Assembly: GCA_016873225.1 (NCBI GenBank) | Contig: VGXS01000016.1 | Location: 17,003-81,002, forward strand | Source: Planctomycetota bacterium | GTDB taxonomy: Bacteria; Planctomycetota; Planctomycetia; Gemmatales; Gemmataceae | Direction: 5' to 3' | DNA: 64,000 nucleotides | Shown here: positions 17,736 through 26,650 of the stretch, piece after piece | Position numbering within the stretch: position 1 is the stretch's first letter | Layout: each line of letters begins with the position of its first letter | Position numbers and translations under genes: made by a program | The notes under the pieces: model-generated | What the model saw: only the letters and a program-made list of their open reading frames with translations | The model's database searches: none | Told to the model about the DNA's origin: nothing

Positions 17736-17774
17736 TGCTTCGGCCGCGAGTGTAGCACACGCGCGGCCGAAGCA
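17736..17774 (-). terminator. 13-bp perfect inverted repeat, terminator candidate of the Tad operon
   Basis: TGCTTCGGCCGCG (17736-17748) pairs perfectly with CGCGGCCGAAGCA (17762-17774). The 13-nt loop contains a further GTGT-AGC-ACAC stem, giving one long hairpin. It lies 22 nt past the stop of tadC and upstream of the DUF1080 start. No long U tract follows, so it may terminate in a factor-assisted way or protect the 3' end. Confidence 0.5.
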
Positions 17775-17796
17775 AGAAGAACCGGGCATCACGGTT

Positions 17797-18804
17797 TCAG
17801 GGTACCGGAGCGTTGGCGGCGGCCCTTTGCCTGCCGGCCGCGCCGACCGACTGGATCTGCTTCTTCAGGTTGCCCGCGGTGGCGGCGCGCCCGCGGGTGA
17901 ACTCGAGGTAGGTGGGGCCCACCATCACGATCATGGCCGCCATCCACAGGCAGAACACCGAGGGGATGAGGAGCCAGAAACTGGCGCGGGAGGCGCGGGC
18001 CAGCGCCTGCTGCCGCAACTCGGCGCCGTGGGCCGTCGAGTAGTCCACCAGGTTGGCCGACACATCGCTGCCCAGCTTCAATCCCTGGTCGATGATCTGG
18101 CAGAGGTTGCGAACCACCGGAATGGGTTGGCGTTCAGCCCAGGCCTGAAGGGCCATCGACAAGCCGCCCATGCGCGCCTGGGCCGAGACAATGGCCAGGT
18201 CGCGGGCCACGGCTTGGTGGGTGGCGGCGAGTTCGCGGGAGGCGTGGTCGAGGCTGAAGGCCAAGGTTTGTCCCGCGGCACCCCCCAGGGCCAAAAGCTC
18301 GAGCGCCAAGGGCATTTCCTTTTCCAGGCGACTTGAATGGGTCCTGATGGCCCATCCGAGCCAGAGCCTTGGAAGGCTCATGAGCATGATCACCACCCCC
18401 ATGCCGGCCAGAAGCCGGAAGGGTATGGCCTGCGGAGGGGAAACGGCCAGCCAGCCCATCATGCCGGCCAGGCCGAGAAATGTCAGCAGGTTGCGCGCGG
18501 CGCGGAATTCCGTGGCGGCTTGCGGATGGTACCAGCCCGCCCGCAGCATCTCGGCGCGGAGTTCGGGGTGCGCCTTGAAGAACGGCTCGCCGGCGATGTC
18601 GGAAGTCAGCGATCCCAGGAACATCCCGCGGGGCTTGATGTCCGGAAGCAAGTCGGAGAACGCGGGGTCGCGGACCGCATCGAGGTCGATTTCCGGCCGG
18701 GTGCGGCGGCGCAGCACCAGCAGGATTGCGGGCATGGCCACGGCAAGCCCGGCAAGGAACCAGAAAAGGGTCGAGGAAACGGAATCCTGGAATATGGGGG
18801 GCAT
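17797..18804 (-). CDS. tadC: Tad/Flp pilus inner-membrane protein TadC (T2SS F family)
   Basis: A 335-residue membrane protein. One N-terminal transmembrane helix (FWFLAGLAVAMPAILLVL) is followed by a pair in the middle and the T2SSF domain (LALELLALGGAAGQTLAFSL through NLVDYSTAHGAELRQQALARAS). A C-terminal hydrophobic helix (ASFWLLIPSVFCLWMAAMI) closes it. TadB and TadC form the inner-membrane platform on which the TadA ATPase drives pilus assembly. It is the last gene of the operon and 14 nt after tadB. Confidence 0.85.
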   Translation of the reverse strand: MPPIFQDSVSSTLFWFLAGLAVAMPAILLVLRRRTRPEIDLDAVRDPAFSDLLPDIKPRGMFLGSLTSDIAGEPFFKAHPELRAEMLRAGWYHPQAATEFRAARNLLTFLGLAGMMGWLAVSPPQAIPFRLLAGMGVVIMLMSLPRLWLGWAIRTHSSRLEKEMPLALELLALGGAAGQTLAFSLDHASRELAATHQAVARDLAIVSAQARMGGLSMALQAWAERQPIPVVRNLCQIIDQGLKLGSDVSANLVDYSTAHGAELRQQALARASRASFWLLIPSVFCLWMAAMIVMVGPTYLEFTRGRAATAGNLKKQIQSVGAAGRQRAAANAPVP

Positions 18805-18818
18805 GTGTGTCTCCGATC

Positions 18819-19763
18819 TCAGTCTTCGTGCCTGAGGATCAGCGCGATCCAGACCAGACCGATCACTTCAAGGGCGATCGCCACGCCGAGCGCCGACTGA
18901 CCGGCGGAGCTTTCGACGAACCTGGCGAACGACTCGGGCTGGGAAGACCTGTTGAGCAGCAGCAGGATGGGGCCCCCCAGCGCCAGAAACACCGCGGAGG
19001 TGCGGCCGAGCGCGGTGCTGGCACGGAACTGCCCTCGCGCCAGGTGCCTTTCCCGCGCGCTGGTGGCCAACCGGACGAGAAGCGCCGACACATCGCCACC
19101 GACTCGGCGGTGCAGGGCCAATCCGGCGGCCAGCAGGTCGAAGTCGGGAACCCGCACTTTCAGCGCGCTCAGCCTCAGGGCCTGTTCCATCGGCACTCCG
19201 AGGCTCATGCGGCGGGCCACGAGGCCGAATTCCCGCGAGAGCGCCGAGGGCGCTTGCGCCCCCAGCACCCCGATGGTCTGGTCGAGGTTGAGGCCGGCGC
19301 GGACGGATCGGGCGGCCAGGTGCAGCGCGTCGGGCAGTTCCCGCCGGATCGACTCGCGCCATCTCGACTGCAGCGCCGCCAGGGACACCAGCGCCGCGAT
19401 GATCCCGACGAAGAATCCCACCGGGGAATAGATCCAGTCCTCCTGGACCAGCGTCGCCACCAGCGCGAAGGCCAGTCCCGAGAGCAGCATCAGGCCGATC
19501 GCCGCGGGCGATGTGATCTCCAGGCCGGTTCGTTCGACGAGACGGTCGAACGACTGGTTCACTTGCTGGCCGATGTCGGGTTCCCGGCGGTCACGGGCCA
19601 TCTGTTCGATGGCTTGTGGAGTGAGGGCCTGTTCGGGTCCGGCGCGCAGGGAACTCCACACCCAGGCGCCCAGGAGGCTCACGGGAAGGGCCAGCATCAG
19701 TCCGAGGCCCGCGGCCAGGAGGGCCGGGTCGATGCCCGGCAAGGCCAGGAAATCAGGCAGCAT
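18819..19763 (-). CDS. tadB: Tad/Flp pilus inner-membrane protein TadB (T2SS F family)
   Basis: A 314-residue protein. The start at 19763 overlaps the end of tadA by 11 nt. It has an N-terminal helix (GLGLMLALPVSLLGAWVW), two central helices, the T2SSF domain (LPDALHLAARSVRAGLNLDQ, MSLGVPMEQALRLSALKV, ALHRRVGGDVSALLVRLATS) and a C-terminal helix pair. R-x-G...P-M-x-x-A-L-R and G-G-x-x-x-x-L-L are the usual GspF/TadB landmarks. It partners TadC. Confidence 0.87.
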   Translation of the reverse strand: MLPDFLALPGIDPALLAAGLGLMLALPVSLLGAWVWSSLRAGPEQALTPQAIEQMARDRREPDIGQQVNQSFDRLVERTGLEITSPAAIGLMLLSGLAFALVATLVQEDWIYSPVGFFVGIIAALVSLAALQSRWRESIRRELPDALHLAARSVRAGLNLDQTIGVLGAQAPSALSREFGLVARRMSLGVPMEQALRLSALKVRVPDFDLLAAGLALHRRVGGDVSALLVRLATSARERHLARGQFRASTALGRTSAVFLALGGPILLLLNRSSQPESFARFVESSAGQSALGVAIALEVIGLVWIALILRHED

Positions 19764-21060
19764 GGCGGGCACCCTCCGCGCCGGAAGCCTCGATCCAGCG
19801 GGCGGCGAACCGCTCGCGTGCCAGTTCGATGCCGCTGGCACCCAGCTTTTCAAGGCTTTCTGGCACCTCGCCGGTCGCCCGGAAGCGGCCGATGGCCCTG
19901 CCATCGCGCACGGCCTCCTGGCGGAACTCGAACACCGGTTCCAGGCGGTAGTCGCCCTGGGAGTCGATTCCACGGAGTTCGCAGATCCGGAGAACACGGC
20001 GCGATCCGCCATGCAGGCGGGCCATGTGCACCACCACCCGCACCGCCGCGGTGATGTAGGAACGGACCGACTTCAGCGGGAGGTCGATCCCGGCCATCAG
20101 GACCATCATCTCGAGGCGCATGAGGGCCTCGCGCGCGTCGTTCGCGTGGACCGTCGCGAGGGAACCCTCGTGGCCGGTGTTCATCGCCTGGAGCAGGTCG
20201 AACGCCTCGGCGCCCCTGGCCTCGCCAAGCAGGATGCGGTCGGGCCGCATGCGGAGGCTGTTTCGCACAAGCTCGCGCGGCGAGACCTCGCCCTTGCCGT
20301 CGGGGCAGGGTTGGCGGGTTTCCAGCCTCACCACATGCGGGTGTTCGAGCCGGAGTTCTGCCGAGTCCTCGATGGTGACGACGCGTTCGCCATGGGGAAT
20401 GGAGGCCGAAAGCGCGTTCAGCAGGGTTGTTTTCCCGGCGCCCGTGCCGCCGGAAACCAGGATGCTGAGCCTGCCCTTGACGCATGCGGAAAGGAATTCG
20501 AGCGCCTCGTTCGGAAGGGTGCCGTTGGCGAGGAGTCCTTCCCCGTTCAGCCGCCTTCCGAACCGCCGAACCGACAGCACCGGGCCCTGCAGGCTGAGCG
20601 GGGGAAGCAAGGCGTGCACGCGCGAGCCATCCGGCAGGCGGGCGTCCACCGTGGGGCTCGCCTCGTCGACGCGCCGGCCGATGGGCGCCAGGATCCTCTG
20701 GATGGTGGCCAGTAGATGGGCATCGTCACGGAAGGTGAGTCCCGTGCGGCTCAGGACTCCCTGGCGGTCCACCCAGATTTCCGAGGCGCCGTTCACGAGG
20801 ATATCGTTCACATCCGGGTCGGTCATGAACTCGTCGAGCGGCCCGAGGCCGAAAGTCTCGGAGACCACACGGTCGGCGAGGAGGTCCCGCGAGGCGTCAT
20901 CGAGGCGGGTTCCCGTTGTTCCCGCGAGATGGCGCGCCAGTCGCCTCACCTCCTCGCGCAGGCGGTCCCTGTCCCAGCGCGCCAGCATCCCCAGGTCGAG
21001 GGCGCGCAGGACTTCCTGGTGCAGCCTGCCCGTGGCGTCTACCGAGGTGGCCTTGACCAT
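19753..21060 (-). CDS. tadA: Tad pilus assembly ATPase TadA/CpaF
   Basis: A 435-residue type II/IV secretion ATPase. The N-terminal domain (GLGPLDEFMTDPDVNDILVN) is the CpaF signature. The Walker A motif is GGTGAGKTT (about residues 204-212) and the Walker B region is RILLGEARGAEAFDLLQAMN. The His box is GHEGSLATVHANDA. The ATG at 21060 has AAGGGAG 8 nt upstream; an earlier in-frame ATG at 21090 follows the previous stop by 2 nt. It powers assembly or retraction with TadB and TadC. Confidence 0.92.
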   Translation of the reverse strand: MVKATSVDATGRLHQEVLRALDLGMLARWDRDRLREEVRRLARHLAGTTGTRLDDASRDLLADRVVSETFGLGPLDEFMTDPDVNDILVNGASEIWVDRQGVLSRTGLTFRDDAHLLATIQRILAPIGRRVDEASPTVDARLPDGSRVHALLPPLSLQGPVLSVRRFGRRLNGEGLLANGTLPNEALEFLSACVKGRLSILVSGGTGAGKTTLLNALSASIPHGERVVTIEDSAELRLEHPHVVRLETRQPCPDGKGEVSPRELVRNSLRMRPDRILLGEARGAEAFDLLQAMNTGHEGSLATVHANDAREALMRLEMMVLMAGIDLPLKSVRSYITAAVRVVVHMARLHGGSRRVLRICELRGIDSQGDYRLEPVFEFRQEAVRDGRAIGRFRATGEVPESLEKLGASGIELARERFAARWIEASGAEGARHAA

Positions 21061-21092
21061 GGATGAATCTCCCTTGGCGATGGTTTTCATGC

Positions 21093-22238
21093 TTATTCCA
21101 CCAGCCTCACCTTGCCGACCGTGGGCGTGGGCACCAGTCCCCCGTTCACCCCGGCCCTCGACGCGTCGGTGAGCGCCGATCCCTGCACCATGAGGGTGGG
21201 CTGAAGGACGAAAATGAACGAGTCGTCGTTGACGGGCACCGTGCGGACAACCCGCGCCGCAACCCAGCCCTTGACAACGATGTCGCCCACGCCCGCCGAA
21301 TCCAAGACGGCGAACGCGACCTGGCGGCCATCCGCAACCTCGTCGAAAGCCGTGCGGAGCCTGAGGAGGTTTTCCCTCGTCATCGGGTAGGCCGCGGGAA
21401 GCTGAAGGCGGTTCTGGCTGTCCAGTCGCAACTCGCCGCCGAGTGATTTCAAGTCTGTGGCGAGGGTGCCGGTTCGCAGCACATCGGCGGGGTTCCGAAG
21501 TCCCGTCTGGTAGGCCGCCGCCTGTCCCCCGGCGGGGGCCACGCTGATCGTGAACGACACCTCGGGAAGCCCGTCGCTTCCCGAAACAAAGGTTCCCCGC
21601 GATGGATGGAAACGAAGGTCGTCGGTGGTGGCGCCTTGGAACGGATCGCTTCCCGTCGCCGGCAGGGCGATTGGCCCGACGGGTATCGGATTGGATCCCA
21701 GCGGCCGGAATCCGATCACCTGGTGGTCGAGGTAGGCCGTGGACGCCACCACGACACCGGCGTAGGGAAGGATGCCTGTTCCCCCGAGGATGGTCACCAC
21801 CGGGCCCCTGGCGTCGGCAACATGTTCAAGCAGTACGCGCGCGGCATTGGTGGCTGCCGATTCCTCCGGGGTGATCATCTTTCCGGGAATGTCGAGAGCC
21901 CCAAGGACCAACTCTCCGGGAACCAGGTTTCCGTTGTTGGGATCAAGCGGCGTCGGCTGGCCCAGCGAGGGATTCCAAGCCGCGTATTCCACTCCGACAC
22001 CGCGGGCCTTCGCGAAGTTTTCCGAGAGGCCCGGCTCGATTCCGGCCAGGAGGGCGTCATTGGCGAACGCTTGCACGGTGGCCAGCGAGGCGGCATCGGC
22101 GGCGTTCTGGATTTGCACGCGCATCAGCCATACCCAGCAGTAGTTCACCAGAGCCAGGAACACCACGCTCAGGAACATCAGCCCCACAAGGCCGAGGAGG
22201 GCGATGCTGCCGCGCCGTTTGCCTCCCCGAACCTTCAT
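21093..22238 (-). CDS. TadG-like pilus assembly protein (putative Flp pilus-assembly domain)
   Basis: A 381-residue protein with a basic N-terminus followed by a hydrophobic helix (IALLGLVGLMFLSVVFLALV). It then reads VQIQNAADAASLATVQA, the typical TadG/TadE_N pattern of Q-N-A-A-D-A-A-A/S-L. The long C-terminal part is predicted extracytoplasmic, beta-rich and without a recognised domain; in other Tad systems this part is often a von Willebrand A domain, not evident here. Pseudopilin-like processing by the CpaA peptidase is possible. Confidence 0.75.
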   Translation of the reverse strand: MKVRGGKRRGSIALLGLVGLMFLSVVFLALVNYCWVWLMRVQIQNAADAASLATVQAFANDALLAGIEPGLSENFAKARGVGVEYAAWNPSLGQPTPLDPNNGNLVPGELVLGALDIPGKMITPEESAATNAARVLLEHVADARGPVVTILGGTGILPYAGVVVASTAYLDHQVIGFRPLGSNPIPVGPIALPATGSDPFQGATTDDLRFHPSRGTFVSGSDGLPEVSFTISVAPAGGQAAAYQTGLRNPADVLRTGTLATDLKSLGGELRLDSQNRLQLPAAYPMTRENLLRLRTAFDEVADGRQVAFAVLDSAGVGDIVVKGWVAARVVRTVPVNDDSFIFVLQPTLMVQGSALTDASRAGVNGGLVPTPTVGKVRLVE

Positions 22239-22281
22239 TGCTCGTATTCCTTTCGACCTTGTTGCCTGCCCGCGAGCCCGC

Positions 22282-23343
22282 TTAGCGCTTCGACTTGCCG
22301 GGCGCGGAGGCGTCGGGCGACCGGAACCGGAAGTCGGCTCCCGAACCCAGTCCGGCGCTCACGCCCCTGCTGGTAACCTCGCGTGTCGAGGAGACGGCTT
22401 GGAACAACGCCGGCTTCACCGAGGTGGTGCCGTTGATCTGCTGGATCGTCAGGCCCGGATCCTTCTCAACCGGAATCGGCTTGAGCGCGAAGATGCGGGC
22501 GAGGTCGTCCTGGCCGACGGGCGATTCGCCGGCAACCACCTTTGAGACCCTGCGGTCCTCGTCGGAATCCTCCCCGCCATCCTTCGTCAGCGACACCAGC
22601 CGACCTGTCGCACCCTGGTCGACCATTTCCTTGCGCCTTGTCTCAAGGCGCGACTGCTCCATCGAGGAAACGGGCACCAGCGACAGCGCGCCCTTGGTCT
22701 TCGCGAACTCCATCAGCGACGCGCGGTAGGGATTCAACTCGAGGGTGAACTGGACATCCTCCTCGTTGATCGGCTGGAACACGGGCCAAAGCTGGTTGCG
22801 CTTGGCCAGCACCCTGACCTTCGGGCAGATCACGGCGGTTTGGGTCGACACCGGGCTGCCCTCGCCATGGTCGATCACCGAGGTCAGCAGCACATCGACC
22901 CACTCCCCCACCTGGATCAACCCGCCGGCGCAACGGTCCTTGGCCACAGCCACGCTCACGGCGCGGGCGTTGGGAAGCAGGCGCTTGCTCAGGGCGTCGG
23001 GCTTGGCGAACTCCTGGAGGTGATCCTTGAGGATCGGCTCATCGGCGCGCATGTTGGCCAGGGCCACGCGAAGGTATACCGCCTCGGCGACGGGAGGCAG
23101 CAGCAGGTCCTTCTGCTTGCCAAGTGACGCCTCCTCGTCGGGACGCATCGGCCGCACCTTCACCCAGTTGGGCTGGATGAGGTCGCCGGCGAAGATGTTG
23201 CGCCCGGCAACCAGCACCTGGGGCGGCGTTGCCTTGACCTCGGGGGCCAGGGCCGGCTTGTGGTTCACCACGCGGTTCACCACCGCGGCGGCGAGGCCGA
23301 CCAAAAGCGCTAGGCACAGGGCGAATATCGTACTGGCTCTCAT
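22282..23343 (-). CDS. cpaB: Flp pilus assembly protein CpaB
   Basis: A 353-residue protein started at the ATG behind AAGGAG. It has one membrane anchor (ALCLALLVGLAAAVVNRVV), then an SAF domain (VLVAGRNIFAGDLIQPNWVK through YLRVALANMRADEPILKDH), then the RcpC/CpaB domain (NARAVSVAVAKDRCAGGLIQ, GEWVDVLLTSVID, TQTAVICPKVRVLA). CpaB sits in the periplasm and is thought to gate the secretin. It overlaps no gene but begins 5 nt after tadE. Confidence 0.87.
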   Translation of the reverse strand: MRASTIFALCLALLVGLAAAVVNRVVNHKPALAPEVKATPPQVLVAGRNIFAGDLIQPNWVKVRPMRPDEEASLGKQKDLLLPPVAEAVYLRVALANMRADEPILKDHLQEFAKPDALSKRLLPNARAVSVAVAKDRCAGGLIQVGEWVDVLLTSVIDHGEGSPVSTQTAVICPKVRVLAKRNQLWPVFQPINEEDVQFTLELNPYRASLMEFAKTKGALSLVPVSSMEQSRLETRRKEMVDQGATGRLVSLTKDGGEDSDEDRRVSKVVAGESPVGQDDLARIFALKPIPVEKDPGLTIQQINGTTSVKPALFQAVSSTREVTSRGVSAGLGSGADFRFRSPDASAPGKSKR

Positions 23344-23347
23344 TTTC

Positions 23348-23767
23348 TCACTCCTTGCGCATGGTGGTGCGCGCCACCAACTGGTTCTCGCCAAAGGCGA
23401 AGCCGATCATGGCCCCGAACTGGGGCATCACCCGGGCCGCGGGGATGCTGATCACCACGGATACGGGTTGTCCGGGAAGAGCGGGGAAACCGTCCTCTCC
23501 GGTGATGAAGACCTGGATTTCCGACTGCGAGACGGTTCCTCCGCCCAGAAAAAGCTTGGTCGCCGCTTCGACTTCCTCGGATGTGCCTCCAAGGGCCGCC
23601 ACGCGGGCGCCTTCCCGGCTTGCCGTCAGCATCTGCTGCCATGCCATTTCCAGGCCGGCAACCGAGCACAGGGCCAAAAAGAAGCAGCCGACTATCGGCA
23701 GCACGATCAGCGCTTCCAACGCTAAAAAGGCTTTCCGGTTACGGCGAACGGCCGGCCTAGCGCGCAT
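23348..23767 (-). CDS. tadE: TadE-like pseudopilin
   Basis: A 139-residue protein. A basic N-terminus (MRARPAVRRNRKAFLALEAL) runs into a hydrophobic helix with a Glu at the +5-like position (LALEALIVLPIVGCFFLALC), as in TadE pseudopilins. QQMLTASREGARVAALGG, with R-E-G-A-R, is the second TadE landmark. It is probably processed by the CpaA peptidase encoded immediately upstream, with which it overlaps by 11 nt. Confidence 0.83.
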   Translation of the reverse strand: MRARPAVRRNRKAFLALEALIVLPIVGCFFLALCSVAGLEMAWQQMLTASREGARVAALGGTSEEVEAATKLFLGGGTVSQSEIQVFITGEDGFPALPGQPVSVVISIPAARVMPQFGAMIGFAFGENQLVARTTMRKE

Positions 23768-24350
23768 GGGGCACCCCCGTCATGGCAACGGATCCGGTCG
23801 CCGCGGCCATACGCTGGTCCCGGGCGTGAACCCAGCAGGCCAACAGAAGAAATGCCACTAGGAATGGTGGCGCGAAGCCCATGGGCGAAGACAAAAACGA
23901 CGATCCCTTGGCCTTGGCGAGCCATGCGGCAAGGCTCCAGGCCACCACCACCGCCAGCGTGGCCAGCAGCAGCATGATCGACAGCGTGGGGCCCAGGACG
24001 GCTGCGACCGCCGCGAACAGCTTCACATCTCCTCCACCGCTGGCCTTGAGGATCCAAAGGGGGAGGAACAGCCCCAGGCCCGTGAACAGGCCGGCGAAGG
24101 CGAGAAGGATCCCGTCGAGGCCCCCCATGAGGGGACTACCGGCGCCCAACAGCCAGACCGACTGGCCTGAACTGGCCAGCGAGGCGCCCCGGAGCACATG
24201 AAACGGCAAGGCCAACCCGAGGATGGAAAAGGGGATGATTTTGGGAATCGTCATGGAACGGCTGTCGTGGTACGCGGCCCACGCCAGACAAAGGGATGTG
24301 CCGCCAAGGGCCATCCCCTCCAATACGGGATTGGGCGCGAACACGGGCAT
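23757..24350 (-). CDS. cpaA: Prepilin peptidase CpaA/TadV (A24 family)
   Basis: A 197-residue polytopic membrane protease. The two catalytic aspartates are Asp29 (AAYHDSRSMTIPKI) and Asp108 in the GxGD-type motif SGGGDVKLF. It lacks the methylase domain of larger prepilin peptidases, as usual for TadV. It is the first gene of the Tad operon, with AGGAGG about 8 nt before the ATG. The operon diverges from the TolB-like gene across 213 nt. Confidence 0.88.
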   Translation of the reverse strand: MPVFAPNPVLEGMALGGTSLCLAWAAYHDSRSMTIPKIIPFSILGLALPFHVLRGASLASSGQSVWLLGAGSPLMGGLDGILLAFAGLFTGLGLFLPLWILKASGGGDVKLFAAVAAVLGPTLSIMLLLATLAVVVAWSLAAWLAKAKGSSFLSSPMGFAPPFLVAFLLLACWVHARDQRMAAATGSVAMTGVPHAR

Positions 24351-24507
24351 AGGGGGCCTCCTGCCACCACCTTGCGTTGGGTTCCTTTATTTCTTTCGGG
24401 CGAATTGATGCCGGGTAGGATGTTTGCTTTCGGATATCAGGGCGCCGGGCTATTCCGCGGGGCTTGTATTGGGAAAAAGGGTCCCATTTTGCCCATCTTG
24501 TTCTTGC

Positions 24508-24535
24508 TTGAGGGTTATTGAATTTTGCCTAAGAT
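24508..24535 (+). promoter_or_regulatory. Possible sigma70-type promoter of the TolB-like gene
   Basis: TTGAGG (24508-24513), 16-nt spacer, TAAGAT (24530-24535), in an AT-rich patch 28 nt before the ATG at 24564. Each hexamer departs from consensus by one or two bases. Confidence 0.35.
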
Positions 24536-24563
24536 TAATTGAACTTTCTGAAAGGACATCTTC

Positions 24564-25595
24564 ATGCTGCTGGCCGGACTCCTGGCGGTTGTCATCGCCC
24601 AAGCTCCCCAGGATTGGGAAGCCAAGGAAAAAACCTACCTCCGAAACATTCGGCAACTCACCCAGGATTTTGTGAGGGCGGGTGAGGGATATTTTTCACC
24701 CGATGGCCGCTCGATCATCTTCCAGGCGGAGGAAAAAACCACGGGCAATCCGTTTTACCAGATATTCACCTTGGACATCGCCACGGGCCGGTTGCGCCGC
24801 GTGAGCCCGGGAATCGGCAAGACAACCTGCCCGTTTTTTCATCCCGATGGCAAGAAAGTCATCTTTGCCTCATCCCACCTCGACCAAGATGCCAAGGCCA
24901 AGTACAAGCCCGAGTACGATGCCCGCGACGAGGAACGGAAACAGGGCATCCGCCGCCGCTACCGCTGGGACTTCGACCCGTCGATGGACATCTTCGAGTC
25001 GGCCCCCGACGGAACCATGCTCAAGCGCCTGACCGATTCACCCGGATATGACGCCGAGGGAAGCTACTCGCCCGATGGGAAACAGATTGTTTTCTGCTCC
25101 GCCCGCACCGGCAAGGACAACCTTGAACTGTTCATCATGAACGCCGACGGAACGGGAGCCAGGCAGTTGACCAAGGCCCCCAATTGCTACAACGGAGGCC
25201 CGTTCTTCTCGCCCGATGGCAAGTGCGTGATCTTCCGCAGCGACCGCAAGGCCAAGGACCAGTTGCAGCTTTATGTCATCAACACCGACGGAACCGGAGA
25301 GCGGGCGCTCACAGACGACACCGCGTGGGTCCAATGGGGCCCCTACTGGTACCCCGACAATCGGCACATCATTTACGCCGCCGCCGACCATTCGACAGGC
25401 GGCCGGCCAAATTACGACCTCTACTGGATGGATGTCGAATCCGGCGCCAAGGAGCGGATCACCCATGCTCCCGGGGCGGATGTGCTACCGGTTTTCAGCC
25501 CCGATGCCAAACAACTCATGTGGACCAGCAACCGCGACGGGCGCCAACCCTCGCAACTCTGGATCGCCGACTTCACCAAGCCGGCCAAGCCCTGA
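24564..25595 (+). CDS. TolB-like PD40 beta-propeller protein, exported
   Basis: A 343-residue protein with a short signal peptide (MLLAGLLAVVIAQA) and six or seven PD40/WD40-like blades. Each blade carries the F/Y-S/H-P-D-G/A-K-x-I/V-x-F signature, for example YFSPDGRSIIFQA, FFHPDGKKVIFAS, SYSPDGKQIVFCS and FFSPDGKCVIFRS. The alternate strands (LFIMNADGTGARQLT, LYVINTDGTGERALT) are typical of TolB. The Shine-Dalgarno sequence is AAAGGA. It may be a scaffold for protein contacts; it is not the Tol-Pal TolB, because no tol genes are near. Confidence 0.85.
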   Translation: MLLAGLLAVVIAQAPQDWEAKEKTYLRNIRQLTQDFVRAGEGYFSPDGRSIIFQAEEKTTGNPFYQIFTLDIATGRLRRVSPGIGKTTCPFFHPDGKKVIFASSHLDQDAKAKYKPEYDARDEERKQGIRRRYRWDFDPSMDIFESAPDGTMLKRLTDSPGYDAEGSYSPDGKQIVFCSARTGKDNLELFIMNADGTGARQLTKAPNCYNGGPFFSPDGKCVIFRSDRKAKDQLQLYVINTDGTGERALTDDTAWVQWGPYWYPDNRHIIYAAADHSTGGRPNYDLYWMDVESGAKERITHAPGADVLPVFSPDAKQLMWTSNRDGRQPSQLWIADFTKPAKP

Positions 25596-25651
25596 AAGCT
25601 GAAGGCGCGGGCGCCCCGGTTCGTTCATTCCATGGGGCCAACCGGCCGCCA

Positions 25652-26620
25652 TCAGGGCTTCCAGTCCCCCGGAAGGCTGAGAGACCAGACCTCATTGGAC
25701 AGCGGTTGGGCATGGCCGCCGGCCACCCACAGCTTGTCGCGCCACACGAATGCTGAATGCTCATGGCGGGCTTTCCAGGCCGTGGGGGTTTCCAGCCGCT
25801 TCCACTCCCGGCCATCGGCTGAATGCCAGACATCGCCGAAATTGTTTTTCGCCTTCGACCATCCTCCCAGCACCCAGATGCGGCCCCTGTAAACCGCGGC
25901 GGAGAACCAAAGCCGCGGATCCCAGGGAGCGTTCGCGGTTTCGAGTTTCCATTCCTTGCCATCAAGAGATGACCAGACATCGTTTTTCGCCTCATGCGCC
26001 GGCACATAGTTGCCTCCGCCCAACACGAACATTTTTCCGTTGAGCGTCACCGCCTGGTGGTAGGCCCTGGGCGACCAAGCCGCCTTGGCCGTTTCCAACC
26101 TCCATTCCCTGCCATCGGCGGATGACCAGACATCGTTTTTCAGGCTGGAGGCATCGCCGAAATAGTAATTCTCGGAACCTCCCAGGAGCCACATCCGCCC
26201 CTTGTGCTCCACCAGGCCGCCGGCAAGGCGCGCCGACCAGGGAGCCCTGGCTGTTTCCTGCCTCCATTGGGAGCCGTCCTCGGAAGACCAGACCTGGTTG
26301 CTGGCGGAATGGCCGGGCAGCCGGCCGTTGTGCCAGCCTCCCATCATCCACATGCGATCGCCAAAGGTGATGTTCATCGGCAAGTCGGTGTGGATCACGG
26401 GGATGTTCGTGGCCACCCGTTTCCATCGCTTGCCGTCGGCCGTCTCCCAGGTGTCACGGGGCGGCGCCTCGAACGACTGGAACCAGCCTCCGACGATCAC
26501 GAGGCGGTCCCGATGGACGAACTCGGCCTGCGAATCGCGCGGCTGCCATTCCGCCTTGCCCTCAAGCACCCAGTCCGGCGGGGCGAATGGTCCGAGAAGG
26601 CACAGGAACACAAGCGCCAT
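25652..26620 (-). CDS. Kelch-repeat protein, exported
   Basis: A 322-residue protein started at the ATG with GGAGG 7 nt upstream and a signal peptide (MALVFLCLLGPFA). It has six kelch-like repeats of about 50 residues. Each has a double glycine after hydrophobic residues (LVIVGGW, MWMMGGW, MWLLGGSE, MFVLGGG, IWVLGGW, LWVAGGH) and a D-V-W-x-S-x-D-G-x-x-W strand (NDVWSSADGREW, NDVWSSLDGKEW). Such propellers bind proteins or sugars. It converges with the TolB-like gene. Confidence 0.83.
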   Translation of the reverse strand: MALVFLCLLGPFAPPDWVLEGKAEWQPRDSQAEFVHRDRLVIVGGWFQSFEAPPRDTWETADGKRWKRVATNIPVIHTDLPMNITFGDRMWMMGGWHNGRLPGHSASNQVWSSEDGSQWRQETARAPWSARLAGGLVEHKGRMWLLGGSENYYFGDASSLKNDVWSSADGREWRLETAKAAWSPRAYHQAVTLNGKMFVLGGGNYVPAHEAKNDVWSSLDGKEWKLETANAPWDPRLWFSAAVYRGRIWVLGGWSKAKNNFGDVWHSADGREWKRLETPTAWKARHEHSAFVWRDKLWVAGGHAQPLSNEVWSLSLPGDWKP

Positions 26621-26650
26621 GATGTTTCCTCCCGGTCGCAAGCGACAGGA

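Noticed and set aside
18726..20054. 442-codon plus-strand frame in the Tad region
   Set aside because: Antisense to tadB/tadA, whose motifs are unambiguous.
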